In this document: positions 42,717-51,994 of the stretch, piece after piece
How positions within the stretch are numbered: the stretch's first letter is position 1
Layout of the letters: every line of letters begins with the position of its first letter
Source of the DNA: Leeia speluncae
Lineage (GTDB): Bacteria; Pseudomonadota; Gammaproteobacteria; Burkholderiales; Leeiaceae
Direction of reading: 5' to 3'
NCBI RefSeq assembly: GCF_020564625.1
Contig: NZ_JAJBZT010000007.1
Span: forward strand, 149,202 to 213,201
DNA length: 64,000 bases
Position numbers and translations under genes: made by a program
Notes under the pieces: model-generated
What the model was told of the DNA's origin: nothing
Database searches by the model: none
What the model saw: only the letters and a program-made list of their open reading frames with translations

Positions 42717-43445
42717 TCACCAAATCAATCCCCACTTGGTTTTCAGCCGCTGTAGTTCTCCTGAATCCGTTAACTCATTTAGGGCTTTTTGCCATTGTTG
42801 CCGTTGCTGGGGTGTCCAGTCTTTAGTGACCGCCATCCAAGTTTCATATTGGGCGACTGGGTAGCTCATGTAAACCGATTCTCTCGTCAGCGATAGGGTT
42901 TTAAGCGCGTTCATGGCGGCTAGGTTGGTAGCTAGCCAAACATCTATTCTGCCGGCGATTAGCTTTTTTGCATTGGTGACTTCGTCTTGCGATACATCGA
43001 TTTGTTTCAGTTCTGCTTTGGTGGCGATTTGTTCGCCAATAGATCCTTTGGCGACGCCAACGGAGAAGTTCTTTGCATCAGCTAAGTTTTTGGGGCGTTT
43101 GGTGGTAGTGGTTAGGCTAATTAGTACATAGGGTTGTTCGAAAACTTTATTTAACCAGATGCCAAGTTTTTCTCGTTCTGGTGTTCTGGCGATAAAGGTA
43201 ACAATCTCTGGCGTTGTGTCCATGTAAAGCAAAATGCGGGGTAGGGGGACGACTTCGCCTTTTAGTTTTAAGCCTAGTTGTTTGTTGATTGCTTCTAGTA
43301 GATCTGCGTCAAACCCTTTAACTTCTCCATTTTCTTCATAGGCAAAAGGCCGAATCGCAGGGAGTAATACTCTAGGCGCTGCATACGCTTCTAAGATGGG
43401 TAGGCAGCAAATGAAACCCGCTAATAGTAGGGATAGGGTCTTCAA
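42717..43445 (-). CDS. Periplasmic solute-binding protein, family 3
   Basis: A 242-aa exported protein with a signal peptide ending near AYAAP. The fold is the type II polar amino acid-binding kind: PFAYEENGEVKGFDADLLEAI, and KNLADAKNFSVGVAKGSIGE. It is shorter and more divergent than amino acid importers and has no transport genes beside it, so it may be a sensor-type or orphan binding protein. Ligand unknown. Confidence 0.75.
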   Translation of the reverse strand: MKTLSLLLAGFICCLPILEAYAAPRVLLPAIRPFAYEENGEVKGFDADLLEAINKQLGLKLKGEVVPLPRILLYMDTTPEIVTFIARTPEREKLGIWLNKVFEQPYVLISLTTTTKRPKNLADAKNFSVGVAKGSIGEQIATKAELKQIDVSQDEVTNAKKLIAGRIDVWLATNLAAMNALKTLSLTRESVYMSYPVAQYETWMAVTKDWTPQQRQQWQKALNELTDSGELQRLKTKWGLIW

Positions 43446-43523
43446 TTAACTTCTTCTATAAAGTGGGGGAAGGTGTCTTATGTCCCTTTCAGTATAGGAA
43501 AACCCTGCATAAATGCGAGGTGA

Positions 43524-44270
43524 TTATTTGCTGTATCTAGAGTTCTCTATTTTAAAACTTACCCGTTGTGGGTGGTTTTGCGAGACCACATATTCGATTG
43601 GCTTGCCTGCTTGGTCCACGATGATGCCTCGGTAGGTAAGGGCAAGGCTATTGGCTGGTAGGCCAAGGTGGGTTGCGTCTTCATCGGACAATTCTGTACA
43701 GACAATTTCGCCAGTATCTCCTCCTTGAATAAAACCGTACTGCGTAAATAAGAGTTGGTATAAAGAGGAGGCCGCCGCAATAGATTCTTCTGTGATGCCT
43801 GGCAGAAGTTGGCTAGGGAAATAACTGGTTTCAATGCAAAATGGTTTGTCATCTACCGTTCTTAAGCGTTTGATCACCACTAATTCTGCTTCTTTGGCGA
43901 TGTGAAGTTGCTGATTAATGAATGGGTTGGCCGCTTGGTGCTGAAAGCTGAGTAGCCGACTTCCCGCTTTGCTGCCCGAAATTTCTAGCATACGAGAAAG
44001 GCTTTGCGGGTGGCTCATCGAGCGGCTAACTTCGATTGGGGTAACAAACGTGCCTCGGTTGCTTCTGCGTTCTAACCGGCCTTCTTCAATCAGTTGTTCT
44101 ATTGCTTTTCGTAATGTCATCCGGCTGATTTGAAGAAAACTGGCTAAATCTCTTTCTGCTGGAATCTGGTTGCCTGGTGCATATTCTGGTGTTTGTAAAA
44201 GCTGTAGCAGGGCTTGTTTAGCCTTTTGGGACACGCGCTTTTCTTCTCGGATGATGGGGTTGATGGTCAT
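43524..44270 (-). CDS. frlR: GntR-family (HutC/UTRA) regulator of fructoselysine genes
   Basis: A 248-aa regulator. The N-terminal winged HTH reads IPAERDLASFLQISRMTLRKAI and EGRLERRSNRGTFV. The C-terminal UTRA domain (about 95-240) binds a phosphosugar in this family. It is divergent from a fructoselysine-6-phosphate deglycase/kinase pair, like FrlR in Escherichia coli. The shared intergenic region contains TGGTCTAA repeats, which are half-sites of known NagR/DasR-type operators. Confidence 0.8.
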   Translation of the reverse strand: MTINPIIREEKRVSQKAKQALLQLLQTPEYAPGNQIPAERDLASFLQISRMTLRKAIEQLIEEGRLERRSNRGTFVTPIEVSRSMSHPQSLSRMLEISGSKAGSRLLSFQHQAANPFINQQLHIAKEAELVVIKRLRTVDDKPFCIETSYFPSQLLPGITEESIAAASSLYQLLFTQYGFIQGGDTGEIVCTELSDEDATHLGLPANSLALTYRGIIVDQAGKPIEYVVSQNHPQRVSFKIENSRYSK

Positions 44271-44275
44271 TTTTA

Positions 44276-44465
44276 TGGTCTAGTAATTTATTTATGTATT
44301 ACTTTAAATATACTTTATAAGTAATTGAAATAAAATGTTTATCTATTTATATGTTTTGCAAGTTAGTTAGACCATTACCGTGGTTTCTCTGTATTTTTAG
44401 TCTAACCTTTGATTGCAAAAACGGTAACTGATATAACGTTTTCTGTGGTCTAAATGATGGTCTAA
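44276..44465. promoter_or_regulatory. Candidate GntR/UTRA operators TGGTCTAA
   Basis: TGGTCTAG stands at 44276-44283, TTAGACCA (inverted) at 44367-44374, and two direct TGGTCTAA copies at 44446-44453 and 44458-44465, 12 bases apart. The NagR/DasR consensus is TGGTCTAGACCA, so these are half-sites of the right family, located at both gene starts. Confidence 0.6.
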
Positions 44466-44490
44466 ACAATACAGGAAATTTGGGGCGTAT

Positions 44491-45498
44491 ATGCAGATAG
44501 ATAAAGCAAAATTTGTGTCTTCCTTGTCTGGTGCCGTAGATGGTTTATCTGCTGCGGCTGCTTTTGGTAGGGAGATAGCTAAAGACATCGATCGGATTTA
44601 CTTCGTTTCTTGCGGCGCGCCAAACCGTACCATGTTAGGTCTACAGTATTGGATAGAGGCCATTAGCCCAAGCATTGAAGTACGCCGTTATTTCCCTGCA
44701 GAATTTATGGATATGAATCCGCCACGGATGAACGAGCGTACCTTGGTGGTATTGGCATCTAAATCTGGTACGACGAAAGAAACATTAGCAGCAGCGAATT
44801 TTGTGAAAGACAAACCATGCAAAACGGTAGCGGTAACCCAGCATGCAGATTTACCACTTGCTCAGTTGGTAGACCATGTGTTTTTTACGGGGAAAACCAA
44901 TGATGCTTACTTTGGCTGCTTTATGCTGCTGCAAGCATTGGTTGGAGGGGTATTGGCAGAAAAAGATCAGTGGCCATTGTTAGATAAGCTGGTTGTTTCT
45001 TTAGCCAATTTACCAACCGTGTTAGCTGATGCTGCCATTGCTAGTTCAGACAGAGGTTTGAAAGAGGCCAGTGCTTTTCTGAATGACCAAATCTTGTATC
45101 ACCTAGGATCTGGCCCGATGTTTACGGCGGCTTATGTACACGGGACGTGTGTGTTGGCAGAAAGCCAGTGGTTACATAGCCACGCTTTAGAGGCGGCAGA
45201 GTTCTTTCATGGGCCATTCGAGATAATTGATGAAACCACACCGTTAATGCTGTATTTGGGTGAAGACCCATCTCGCCCACAAATGGAACGTGTGGTTACC
45301 TTTTGCCAAAAATACACAAGCCGTTTAATGATCTATGATTCAAAAGACTTCCCTATGGAAGGGATTGCACCCGAAATCCGCGCAATTGTTGCTCCGTATG
45401 TAGTGGGGATTGCCGCAGAGCAATTTGCCTATCATTTATCGGTATTAAAAAACCAACCGCTCACCACACGCCGCTATATGTGGAAAACGGAGTATTAA
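44491..45498 (+). CDS. frlB: Fructoselysine-6-phosphate deglycase
   Basis: A 335-aa cytoplasmic SIS-domain enzyme. It cleaves fructoselysine 6-phosphate (or glucoselysine/related Amadori compounds) to glucose 6-phosphate and the amine. First SIS: IYFVSCGAPNRTMLG and VLASKSGTTKETLAAANF. The active-site part EAAEFFHGPFEIIDE matches the FrlB glutamate/histidine motif, and the end HLSVLKNQPLTTRRYMW is typical. It is one base before frlD. I see no transporter gene in the unit. The exact Amadori substrate is not fixed by sequence. Confidence 0.8.
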   Translation: MQIDKAKFVSSLSGAVDGLSAAAAFGREIAKDIDRIYFVSCGAPNRTMLGLQYWIEAISPSIEVRRYFPAEFMDMNPPRMNERTLVVLASKSGTTKETLAAANFVKDKPCKTVAVTQHADLPLAQLVDHVFFTGKTNDAYFGCFMLLQALVGGVLAEKDQWPLLDKLVVSLANLPTVLADAAIASSDRGLKEASAFLNDQILYHLGSGPMFTAAYVHGTCVLAESQWLHSHALEAAEFFHGPFEIIDETTPLMLYLGEDPSRPQMERVVTFCQKYTSRLMIYDSKDFPMEGIAPEIRAIVAPYVVGIAAEQFAYHLSVLKNQPLTTRRYMWKTEY

Positions 45499-45499
45499 G

Positions 45500-46369
45500 A
45501 TGAATAGTATTTTAGGTTTGGGGGATAACACATTTGATGTGTACTTAGACCAAGCAAAAGAATTCCCCGGCGGTAATGCAGTGAATGTGGCTGTATTTGC
45601 CGCTAGGCTAGGGATGCGCGCTGCGTACTTGGGCAGAGTAGGGGAGGATGCAGAAGGTGCTTGGCTAAAAACGGCCTTGCAAACCGAAAAGGTAGAGACT
45701 GCCTATGTGCAAACAGATAAGCAAACGTCTACAGCTTGGACATGTGTTCGGCACGAAGCAGGTAACCGCGTATTTATTGGCAGTGATCAAGGCGCATCGG
45801 CAAAGTTAGTATTAAACGAAGCACAACAAGCGTATTTGGCTAGCTTTGCGATGATTCATACCAGTATTTACAGCCATACCGTAAAGTACTTGCCAGCTTT
45901 TCAGCGCATGGGTTTACGCGTTTCTTTTGATTTCTCAGATGAGTGGAAGGATCGCTTTTTAACGGATATTTGTCCGTATATAGAAGTGGGGATCATTTCT
46001 TTGGCTGGTTCTTCTGAAACCCTCATTCAAGCGCAATTAGAAAAGATGCTACAAGCCGGTGCGAAAGTAGCAATTGCGACGATGGGTGCAGATGGTGTGA
46101 TGGTGAAATCTAGGCTTGGCTTTGTGAAGGCAAAAGGAGAGCCCATTAACGTTGTCGATACGCTTGGTGCAGGAGATGGCTTTATTGCTGGTTTCTTGGC
46201 TAGCTATATCACTAACCAGTCATTACCTGATGCAACGCAGGCGGGTATTCAGTTTGCGGAAAAAGTCTGCCAAGAAGAAGGTGGCTGGGGTCATGCTAGA
46301 GCGTTGTCTCCAGACAGAGCCGACGCTATTTTAAGGTACTGTGAATCTCATACGCTAAGCCCTGTTTAA
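45500..46369 (+). CDS. frlD: Fructoselysine kinase, PfkB family
   Basis: A 289-aa sugar kinase. PfkB motifs are GGNAVNVAVFAARLGM near the N-terminus and VDTLGAGDGFIAGFL with the catalytic Asp. It resembles FrlD in order of motifs and in DFSDEWKDRFL. It phosphorylates the Amadori sugar at C6 for FrlB. Stop and start of frlB/frlD are one base apart. A hairpin terminator follows. Confidence 0.82.
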   Translation: MNSILGLGDNTFDVYLDQAKEFPGGNAVNVAVFAARLGMRAAYLGRVGEDAEGAWLKTALQTEKVETAYVQTDKQTSTAWTCVRHEAGNRVFIGSDQGASAKLVLNEAQQAYLASFAMIHTSIYSHTVKYLPAFQRMGLRVSFDFSDEWKDRFLTDICPYIEVGIISLAGSSETLIQAQLEKMLQAGAKVAIATMGADGVMVKSRLGFVKAKGEPINVVDTLGAGDGFIAGFLASYITNQSLPDATQAGIQFAEKVCQEEGGWGHARALSPDRADAILRYCESHTLSPV

Positions 46370-46370
46370 G

Positions 46371-46400
46371 CAAGTGGGGCAACCCACTTGTTATCATTTT
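46371..46400 (+). terminator. Terminator after frlD
   Basis: Stem CAAGTGGG / CCCACTTG with a GCAA loop is followed by a T-rich tract. Confidence 0.75.
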
Positions 46401-46476
46401 GCGTTTCGAAAGTGACAATGGAAATTGGGTTGAATTGATATTTTTATTCATATTTTCTATATCAAAGTCATATTAT

Positions 46477-46502
46477 AATTGCAATTAATTCTCATTTGCA
46501 AT
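46477..46502. promoter_or_regulatory. Possible Fur box before the TonB receptor
   Basis: The reverse strand reads GCAAATGAGAATTAATTGC, which shares AATGAGAAT with common Fur-box variants. The site lies about 140 bases before the siderophore receptor gene. Confidence 0.45.
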
Positions 46503-46637
46503 AAAATCCTGCCTCGCGTTGAAACTATCCAGTAAGCAATTTATTGGATTTTTGCCGACCATTAAATAAAGACAATTTGCACAAGCCAGCCGTCGCCAGC
46601 CAGTGCCATACCTTGTAGCGTTCTAATAAGGAGATGC

Positions 46638-48797
46638 ATGATGCTGCGCATGACGCCCATTGCACTGGCGTTGACAGTTGCTAGTTTTCCACCATTGTTG
46701 CTGGCGGAAGAAACCACCAAAGATTCCACCACCGATATAACAATTCTTCCTGTTGTCAAAGTAACAGCAACCGCCAATCCATCAACCGATTCGCCAGCGC
46801 CTTATGCTGGTGGCCAAGTGGCAACTGGCGCAAAACTAGGGGCATTGGGTAATCAGTCGATTATGGACACGCCATTTAGCGTGACCAGCTACACCGAACA
46901 ACTGATTAAAGATCAGCAAGCCAAAACACTAGCAGATGTGTTGCAAAGTGATCCTTCTGTGCGGTTTACTACCTCTAGCGGACATGCCTATGAAAATTAT
47001 CGAATTCGTGGCTTTGACGTTAGTGCAAATGATTTAGCGATTAACGGGATGTATGGTTTAGCACCATCTGGCCATACCCCTGTTGAATACATTGAAAGAG
47101 TTGAGGTATTAAAAGGGCCAAGTGCATTATTTAGTGGCATGGCTCCGAGCGGTGGGGTTGGTGGGGTGATTAATCTGGTGCCAAAACGGGCATCAGATAC
47201 GCCACTGACGCAAGTAACGGTTGGTTATCAAAGTGATAGCCAACTGAGTACCGCCGTGGATGTAGGAAGGCGGTTTGGTGAAGACAATGAATGGGGTTTA
47301 CGCGTTAACCATGCGTATAGTGATGGCGATACGACACTAAATGGACAGTCGAAAAAGCGTGACTTTTTATCTGCCGCCATTGATTACCGCGGTGAGCGCT
47401 TAAAAGCATCTTTCGATGCTTATAAAAGCAAAGAGTCTTTTAGCGGTGGTACCCCTGCAATGTACTGGTTTGCCACGACAAGTATTCCAGACGCACTAGA
47501 TGCTAGCACCAATTTATTCCCAAATGCCTATGGTTCATTAACGAGCCAAGCGGCTATTTTGCGCGCAGAGTATGAAGTGAATCCAAATGTCACTGTATTT
47601 GGTGGCATTGGCCAAATGCAGCATGATTATCAAGGCTTTATTAACGGTACCCATGCGCGAAGTATTCAGGCAAATGGTGATTTTACCGGCCGTATGGTGG
47701 CGCAACTTGGCTTTGAAAATAATCTTTCCGCAGAGGCGGGCGTTCGTAGCAAGCTAAATACCGGTTCGGTAGGGCATGAAATTGTGCTGCACGCTTCTGA
47801 GCTGAAACAAGAAACTGGCTCTGCGGTGAACATGAGCACGTTTTCATCAAATATATACAACCCAACGACTGCAGCCATGGTCGCGATGCCAACTTCTGTG
47901 TCTAAGACGGGTGAAACTAGATTATCTAGCCTAGCCCTGATGGATACATTGTCTTTTAAAGATGATTTGGTAAAGCTAACGCTTGGTTTACGTGATCAAC
48001 GAGTCAGAACAAAGACATTTAATACCTCGGGAAGTGTGACTGCTAGCTATGATAAGTCTGCCATTACACCGGCGGTAGGCTTAGTTATCAAACCATGGGG
48101 GCCTTCTGTTTCTCTTTATGCAAACTATGTGGAAGGTTTGAGTAAAGGCGATACCGTTACCGATACCGCGGCAACAAACTACAACCAAGTATTTTCGCCT
48201 TATAAGACCCAGCAAAAAGAAACTGGCGTGAAATGGGATGCCGGTAGCTTTAGCCACACCGCTAGTGTCTTCGAAATCACCAAACCGACGCTGGTGACGA
48301 TTGGTAGTTCGTCAAACCCTACTTATATTGATGGTGGGGAAAAGCGCGTCAGAGGGATTGAGTGGAGCACATTTGGTGAATTAAGCCGGTCTGTCCGCCT
48401 ATTAGGTGGCGTGACCTACAGTAAAGGCGTGCAAACGAAGACAGCCTATGACCAATACAATGGTAATGAGGCGATTGGTGTGCCGCGTTGGCAAGGTAAT
48501 GTGGGCGTAGAGTGGGATACACCTTGGCTTGCTGGCTTAACGCTTACTGGTAGAGTAACAGCCACTAGCAGTGTTTTCTTAGATTCTGCCAATACCATGA
48601 AAGTTAAAGGATGGAATCAGGTAGATGTAGGCGGGCGTTACACTACCAAAGTAGCGGGGAAAAAAACCGTTTTCCGCTTGAATGTCGCCAATCTATTTAA
48701 CCGTAAATACTATTCCGGCAGTTTTAGCGATAGCACGCCAATCGCCACGTTGGGGCAAGCGCGAACAGTTACTTTATCTGCAACCATGGACTTTTAA
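46638..48797 (+). CDS. TonB-dependent siderophore receptor
   Basis: A 719-aa outer-membrane receptor for ferric siderophores. A signal peptide precedes a plug domain (about 80-185) with DTPFSVTSYTEQLI, YRIRGFD, VEYIERVEVLKGPSALFSG and GVGGVINLVPK. The 22-strand barrel follows and ends in a C-terminal Phe (TVTLSATMDF), needed for outer-membrane insertion. It heads an operon with an esterase, DUF3325, DUF3649 and PepSY proteins, all linked to iron uptake. The siderophore type cannot be read off. Confidence 0.9.
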   Translation: MMLRMTPIALALTVASFPPLLLAEETTKDSTTDITILPVVKVTATANPSTDSPAPYAGGQVATGAKLGALGNQSIMDTPFSVTSYTEQLIKDQQAKTLADVLQSDPSVRFTTSSGHAYENYRIRGFDVSANDLAINGMYGLAPSGHTPVEYIERVEVLKGPSALFSGMAPSGGVGGVINLVPKRASDTPLTQVTVGYQSDSQLSTAVDVGRRFGEDNEWGLRVNHAYSDGDTTLNGQSKKRDFLSAAIDYRGERLKASFDAYKSKESFSGGTPAMYWFATTSIPDALDASTNLFPNAYGSLTSQAAILRAEYEVNPNVTVFGGIGQMQHDYQGFINGTHARSIQANGDFTGRMVAQLGFENNLSAEAGVRSKLNTGSVGHEIVLHASELKQETGSAVNMSTFSSNIYNPTTAAMVAMPTSVSKTGETRLSSLALMDTLSFKDDLVKLTLGLRDQRVRTKTFNTSGSVTASYDKSAITPAVGLVIKPWGPSVSLYANYVEGLSKGDTVTDTAATNYNQVFSPYKTQQKETGVKWDAGSFSHTASVFEITKPTLVTIGSSSNPTYIDGGEKRVRGIEWSTFGELSRSVRLLGGVTYSKGVQTKTAYDQYNGNEAIGVPRWQGNVGVEWDTPWLAGLTLTGRVTATSSVFLDSANTMKVKGWNQVDVGGRYTTKVAGKKTVFRLNVANLFNRKYYSGSFSDSTPIATLGQARTVTLSATMDF

Positions 48798-48799
48798 GC

Positions 48800-49735
48800 A
48801 TGACACGCCAAAGAAAAATCCTTTCTTTTGGCGTGCGAAAGCTGATGGCGTTATCGCTATTGGCTTTCGCAACCGGGACAACGGTTTTTGCTGAAGCAAA
48901 TTGGGCACCCATTACGCTTTTAGCAAGCAAACAGTATGATTTCACCGCTAAAGTGAATGGTACACAGTACCGAATTTTTGCTTCTATACCGTCAACTCCT
49001 GCGCCAAGCGAAGGTTACCCTGTTTTGTACGTCTTAGATGGCAATGCCGCATTTCCTATCGCAGCGTTTATTGCGAGAGGGATAGAGAGCCGTCATGAAG
49101 TCACAGGCATCACGCCGCCCATCATTATTGGTATTGGTTATCCTTCGGCCAAAGACTTTGATATCGAACATCGTGCCAAAGACTACACTCCCGCTGCGAC
49201 CGGGCAAACCATTCCATATGATCACGGTGGTGCCGACGCATTCTTCCAATTTATACAAACAGAGCTTAAACCCTTGGTCGCAAGCCAATTTGCGATAAAT
49301 CCCAAAAAACAGGCTATTTTTGGGCATTCATTCGGCGGTTTATTTGTTAGCTATGCCTGCGTCACGCACCCAGAAAGTTTTTCAACCTGCCTAGCGTCTA
49401 GTCCATCTTTATGGTGGGGAGACCAGCAACTTGTGAAGCAACTTTCCGCTGCTAACTTTGCTAGTCAAACAGATCTACCTTCCTTCCAGATTACTGTCGG
49501 GGCATTAGAGGATGACCTTCCCAAAGGAAGCTATCCGGCAGATGTCATCGCCGAATTAAAAAAACGCTCAATGATTTTGCCAGCAAAGGCATTCGCGGCC
49601 CGATTACAGGAAATCTCTTCCCAAACTGACCGGGTGCGATTTGAAGTGTTAGAGAAAGAAGATCATGGATTTGTTTGGTTACCCGCGCTTAGCCGCGGCA
49701 TCGAGTTTTTTCTAATGCAGGCTTCAGAAAAATGA
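48800..49735 (+). CDS. Periplasmic siderophore esterase-like alpha/beta hydrolase (IroE/Fes type)
   Basis: A 311-aa hydrolase with an N-terminal signal (MALSLLAFATGTTVFAEA). The nucleophile elbow is FGHSFGGLFVSYA; the His is in KEDHGFVWLPAL. It belongs to the esterase D-like family with IroE and Fes, which cut cyclic or linear ester siderophores. It starts 2 bases after the receptor gene. It might trim the siderophore in the periplasm; a catecholate triester is likely but not shown. Confidence 0.78.
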   Translation: MTRQRKILSFGVRKLMALSLLAFATGTTVFAEANWAPITLLASKQYDFTAKVNGTQYRIFASIPSTPAPSEGYPVLYVLDGNAAFPIAAFIARGIESRHEVTGITPPIIIGIGYPSAKDFDIEHRAKDYTPAATGQTIPYDHGGADAFFQFIQTELKPLVASQFAINPKKQAIFGHSFGGLFVSYACVTHPESFSTCLASSPSLWWGDQQLVKQLSAANFASQTDLPSFQITVGALEDDLPKGSYPADVIAELKKRSMILPAKAFAARLQEISSQTDRVRFEVLEKEDHGFVWLPALSRGIEFFLMQASEK

Positions 49736-50007
49736 CTATTTATTTTGTACTCTCGCTCGTCACCTTAACGCTTGCGAATTTATGTTTGTTTTTAAGATCA
49801 CCCAACCAAAACTGGTTAAACCAGCGAATGTCTCGTAAAGCAAGCCTTATTCTTACTTTGGTTTGCTTTTCGGTAAGTTTGCTTAGTTTATTTCACGCCA
49901 AGTTACCACTAGCAGCTGTGTTTATCTGGGTGACCTATAGCATGCTAAGTTTCATTTCTTTTCCCTATGTTGGTGCCGTCTGTTTTCAACATAGGAGGTC
50001 ATCATGA
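49732..50007 (+). CDS. DUF3325 small membrane protein
   Basis: A 91-aa protein with three hydrophobic helices (about 1-18, 36-54, 58-80). The size, helix pattern and place between receptor and PepSY protein match DUF3325, found in ferrisiderophore operons of proteobacteria. Its ATG overlaps the esterase stop (ATGA), and its stop overlaps the next start. Function unknown. Confidence 0.7.
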   Translation: MTIYFVLSLVTLTLANLCLFLRSPNQNWLNQRMSRKASLILTLVCFSVSLLSLFHAKLPLAAVFIWVTYSMLSFISFPYVGAVCFQHRRSS

Positions 50008-50288
50008 ATAAAGGTGTGGTTCAAAAAGATTGGTTAAGTAAAAGCATTGCTGGCGGCGTATTAGGGCTGTTATTTGCCTTTGCTTGCAGTGGCATTTTCA
50101 CAGAGTTAATGACACATCTTCCATTGGCAACAAGAGCGCAATTAGCCATGTGGTTAGTTGCACCAGTCTGGTTGGCTATTTTTGGATTGGTTTATCTATT
50201 TAACACCGGAAAACAAGCTTGGTTAGTGCTTGGCCTCATGAACATGCTGGTTTGGGCGGTAGTTTTTGCCTTATTTAGGCATGCCTAA
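50004..50288 (+). CDS. DUF3649 small membrane protein
   Basis: A 94-aa protein with three hydrophobic helices. Pattern and context match DUF3649, the usual partner of DUF3325 and PepSY proteins in iron-siderophore operons. AGGAGG lies before the ATG. It overlaps the DUF3325 stop by ATGA and the PepSY gene starts 24 bases later. Function unknown. Confidence 0.72.
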   Translation: MNKGVVQKDWLSKSIAGGVLGLLFAFACSGIFTELMTHLPLATRAQLAMWLVAPVWLAIFGLVYLFNTGKQAWLVLGLMNMLVWAVVFALFRHA

Positions 50289-50312
50289 CATCTGCGAAAA
50301 AGTGAGTTAAAC

Positions 50313-51941
50313 ATGCGCTCAGAGTTTATTCGAATTTACAAATCTGTTCATACGTGGACAGGAATAATTGCAGGGCTAGCGTTATTTATTGCGTTTTATG
50401 CCGGTGCTTTTGCTGTCTTTAAAGCGCCTATCAATCAGTGGGTTAGCCCAGAGGTGGAAGCACCTGCTACCCCTTTCGCTCGTTCAGATCGCTTGATCAA
50501 AGAAACCTTAGAAAAATACCCTGAAGTAAAGAAGGGCTTTACGCTACAAGTTGATGATTCGGTATCTAATCCTTCACGATTAAATTGGGAAATTAGAGAA
50601 GAGGGCGAAGAACAAGAGCATCAACCAGCGACCATGATGGGGGCAGGGTTTGACCGCCAAGGAAACTTGCAGGTAGCAGAGCAACATCCATCAGAATTAG
50701 CCAACTTTATTGATACGCTTCATCGCGTCGTCGGGCTTCCTATTGATTCTGATGCCAACCGTTGGATCATGGGGGTAATTGCCGTCTTATATACGCTTGC
50801 CATGATTTCTGGCTTGATTGTGCTACTGCCATCGTTAGTAAAAGATTTTTTTGCCTTACGTGTAGGCAAAAACATAAAGCGAATGTGGTTAGATGCACAT
50901 AATATCGTTGGGATAATTAGTTTGCCATTTCATCTGGTGATGGCATTAACGGCGGTTGTGTTTGCTTTTCATGATGGTATTTATAGCGTTCAAAATAGTG
51001 TCTGGCACAAAGGAGAGTTCGCAGCAGCAGGGCGTACAGCACCACCCGCAAAACTAAAAATAGCCACCAATAATACAACACTCTTACCCGTTGGAACGCT
51101 GCTTCAACAAGCTAAAAACTATGCACCAAACCTCGTCATTACCTCATTGCAGTATCAGCATCTTGAAGGCCCGAAAGCCACTGTGCGTGTTTGGGGAAAT
51201 GATGATAGTGCGGTCATGCCAAGGGCTAGGGGCGGTTTTTTAGTTATTCATCCATATACGGGCAAATTGCTAAATAAAGAGTTTCTTCCCGGTCAACAAA
51301 ATACGGCGAATGCGGTGATTAGCAGCTTTTTCGCGCTGCATATGGCATCGTTTGGCGGAGTAAGCGTGGCATGGATGTACTTCATTTTGGCCATGATGGG
51401 GGCTTGGCTATTTTATAGCGGCAACCTTTTATGGCTCGAATCTAGGCGAAAGAAAACCAATAAACAAACCGGAGAAGTCCCCACTCAACGAAAAGATGTT
51501 CGTTGGATGGCGGCACTTACGGTTGGCGTATGTAGCGGATGCGTGATAGGTATTTCATTGGCGATGGCGGTAACCAAAGTCGTGAGTATATTTCACATTG
51601 ATACGACAATTTACTTACCGGTTTATTATGTCGCCTTTTTCTTTGCGATTGGTTGGGCGTTTTTCAAGGGGGCAGCAAATTCGTTGGTACCTTTGCTTTG
51701 GATGTGTGTGCTTTCTACGCTATGTATTCCATTATCTTCATGCATTAATGCTTTTGTTTTCCAATCCTATACAGGGGAAATTAGCATCGACCTAACCGCC
51801 ATTTTAGGGTCGTCACTCTTTATTTGGCTGACAGTTTCTACCGAAACTAGATTAGCGAAAAGTCCACCAGACAGTGTCTGGTTTCAAGCGAGAAAACAAA
51901 CGGCGTTAAACCAGCAAAAGATCATATCTGCAATCAAATAA
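50313..51941 (+). CDS. PepSY-associated membrane protein, iron-siderophore operon
   Basis: A 542-aa inner-membrane protein with an N-terminal helix preceded by YKSVHTWTGIIAGLALFIAF. Further helices lie at about 150-170, 200-225, 340-370 and four more in the C-terminal 150 residues. PepSY-type domains stand in the periplasm between helices. His residues in the helices (HTWTG, AHNIVGI, FHLVM) are as in PepSY_TM proteins such as FoxB/PiuB, thought to reduce or release iron from siderophores. Last gene of the operon, followed by a terminator. Confidence 0.82.
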   Translation: MRSEFIRIYKSVHTWTGIIAGLALFIAFYAGAFAVFKAPINQWVSPEVEAPATPFARSDRLIKETLEKYPEVKKGFTLQVDDSVSNPSRLNWEIREEGEEQEHQPATMMGAGFDRQGNLQVAEQHPSELANFIDTLHRVVGLPIDSDANRWIMGVIAVLYTLAMISGLIVLLPSLVKDFFALRVGKNIKRMWLDAHNIVGIISLPFHLVMALTAVVFAFHDGIYSVQNSVWHKGEFAAAGRTAPPAKLKIATNNTTLLPVGTLLQQAKNYAPNLVITSLQYQHLEGPKATVRVWGNDDSAVMPRARGGFLVIHPYTGKLLNKEFLPGQQNTANAVISSFFALHMASFGGVSVAWMYFILAMMGAWLFYSGNLLWLESRRKKTNKQTGEVPTQRKDVRWMAALTVGVCSGCVIGISLAMAVTKVVSIFHIDTTIYLPVYYVAFFFAIGWAFFKGAANSLVPLLWMCVLSTLCIPLSSCINAFVFQSYTGEISIDLTAILGSSLFIWLTVSTETRLAKSPPDSVWFQARKQTALNQQKIISAIK

Positions 51942-51942
51942 G

Positions 51943-51972
51943 AAAAGGGCTGAAGTTCATTCAGCCCTTTTT
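51943..51972. terminator. Bidirectional terminator
   Basis: Stem AAAAGGGCTGAA / TTCAGCCCTTTT with a 5-base loop and T-run. It stands between the convergent PepSY and RIC genes. Confidence 0.9.
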
Positions 51973-51994
51973 GTTTATTTATTTAGCAAATAAG

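Noticed and set aside
46640..48797. Two complementary frames within the TonB receptor as extra genes
   Set aside because: Antisense ORFs of 70 codons or less lack ribosome sites and families; the barrel protein explains the region.
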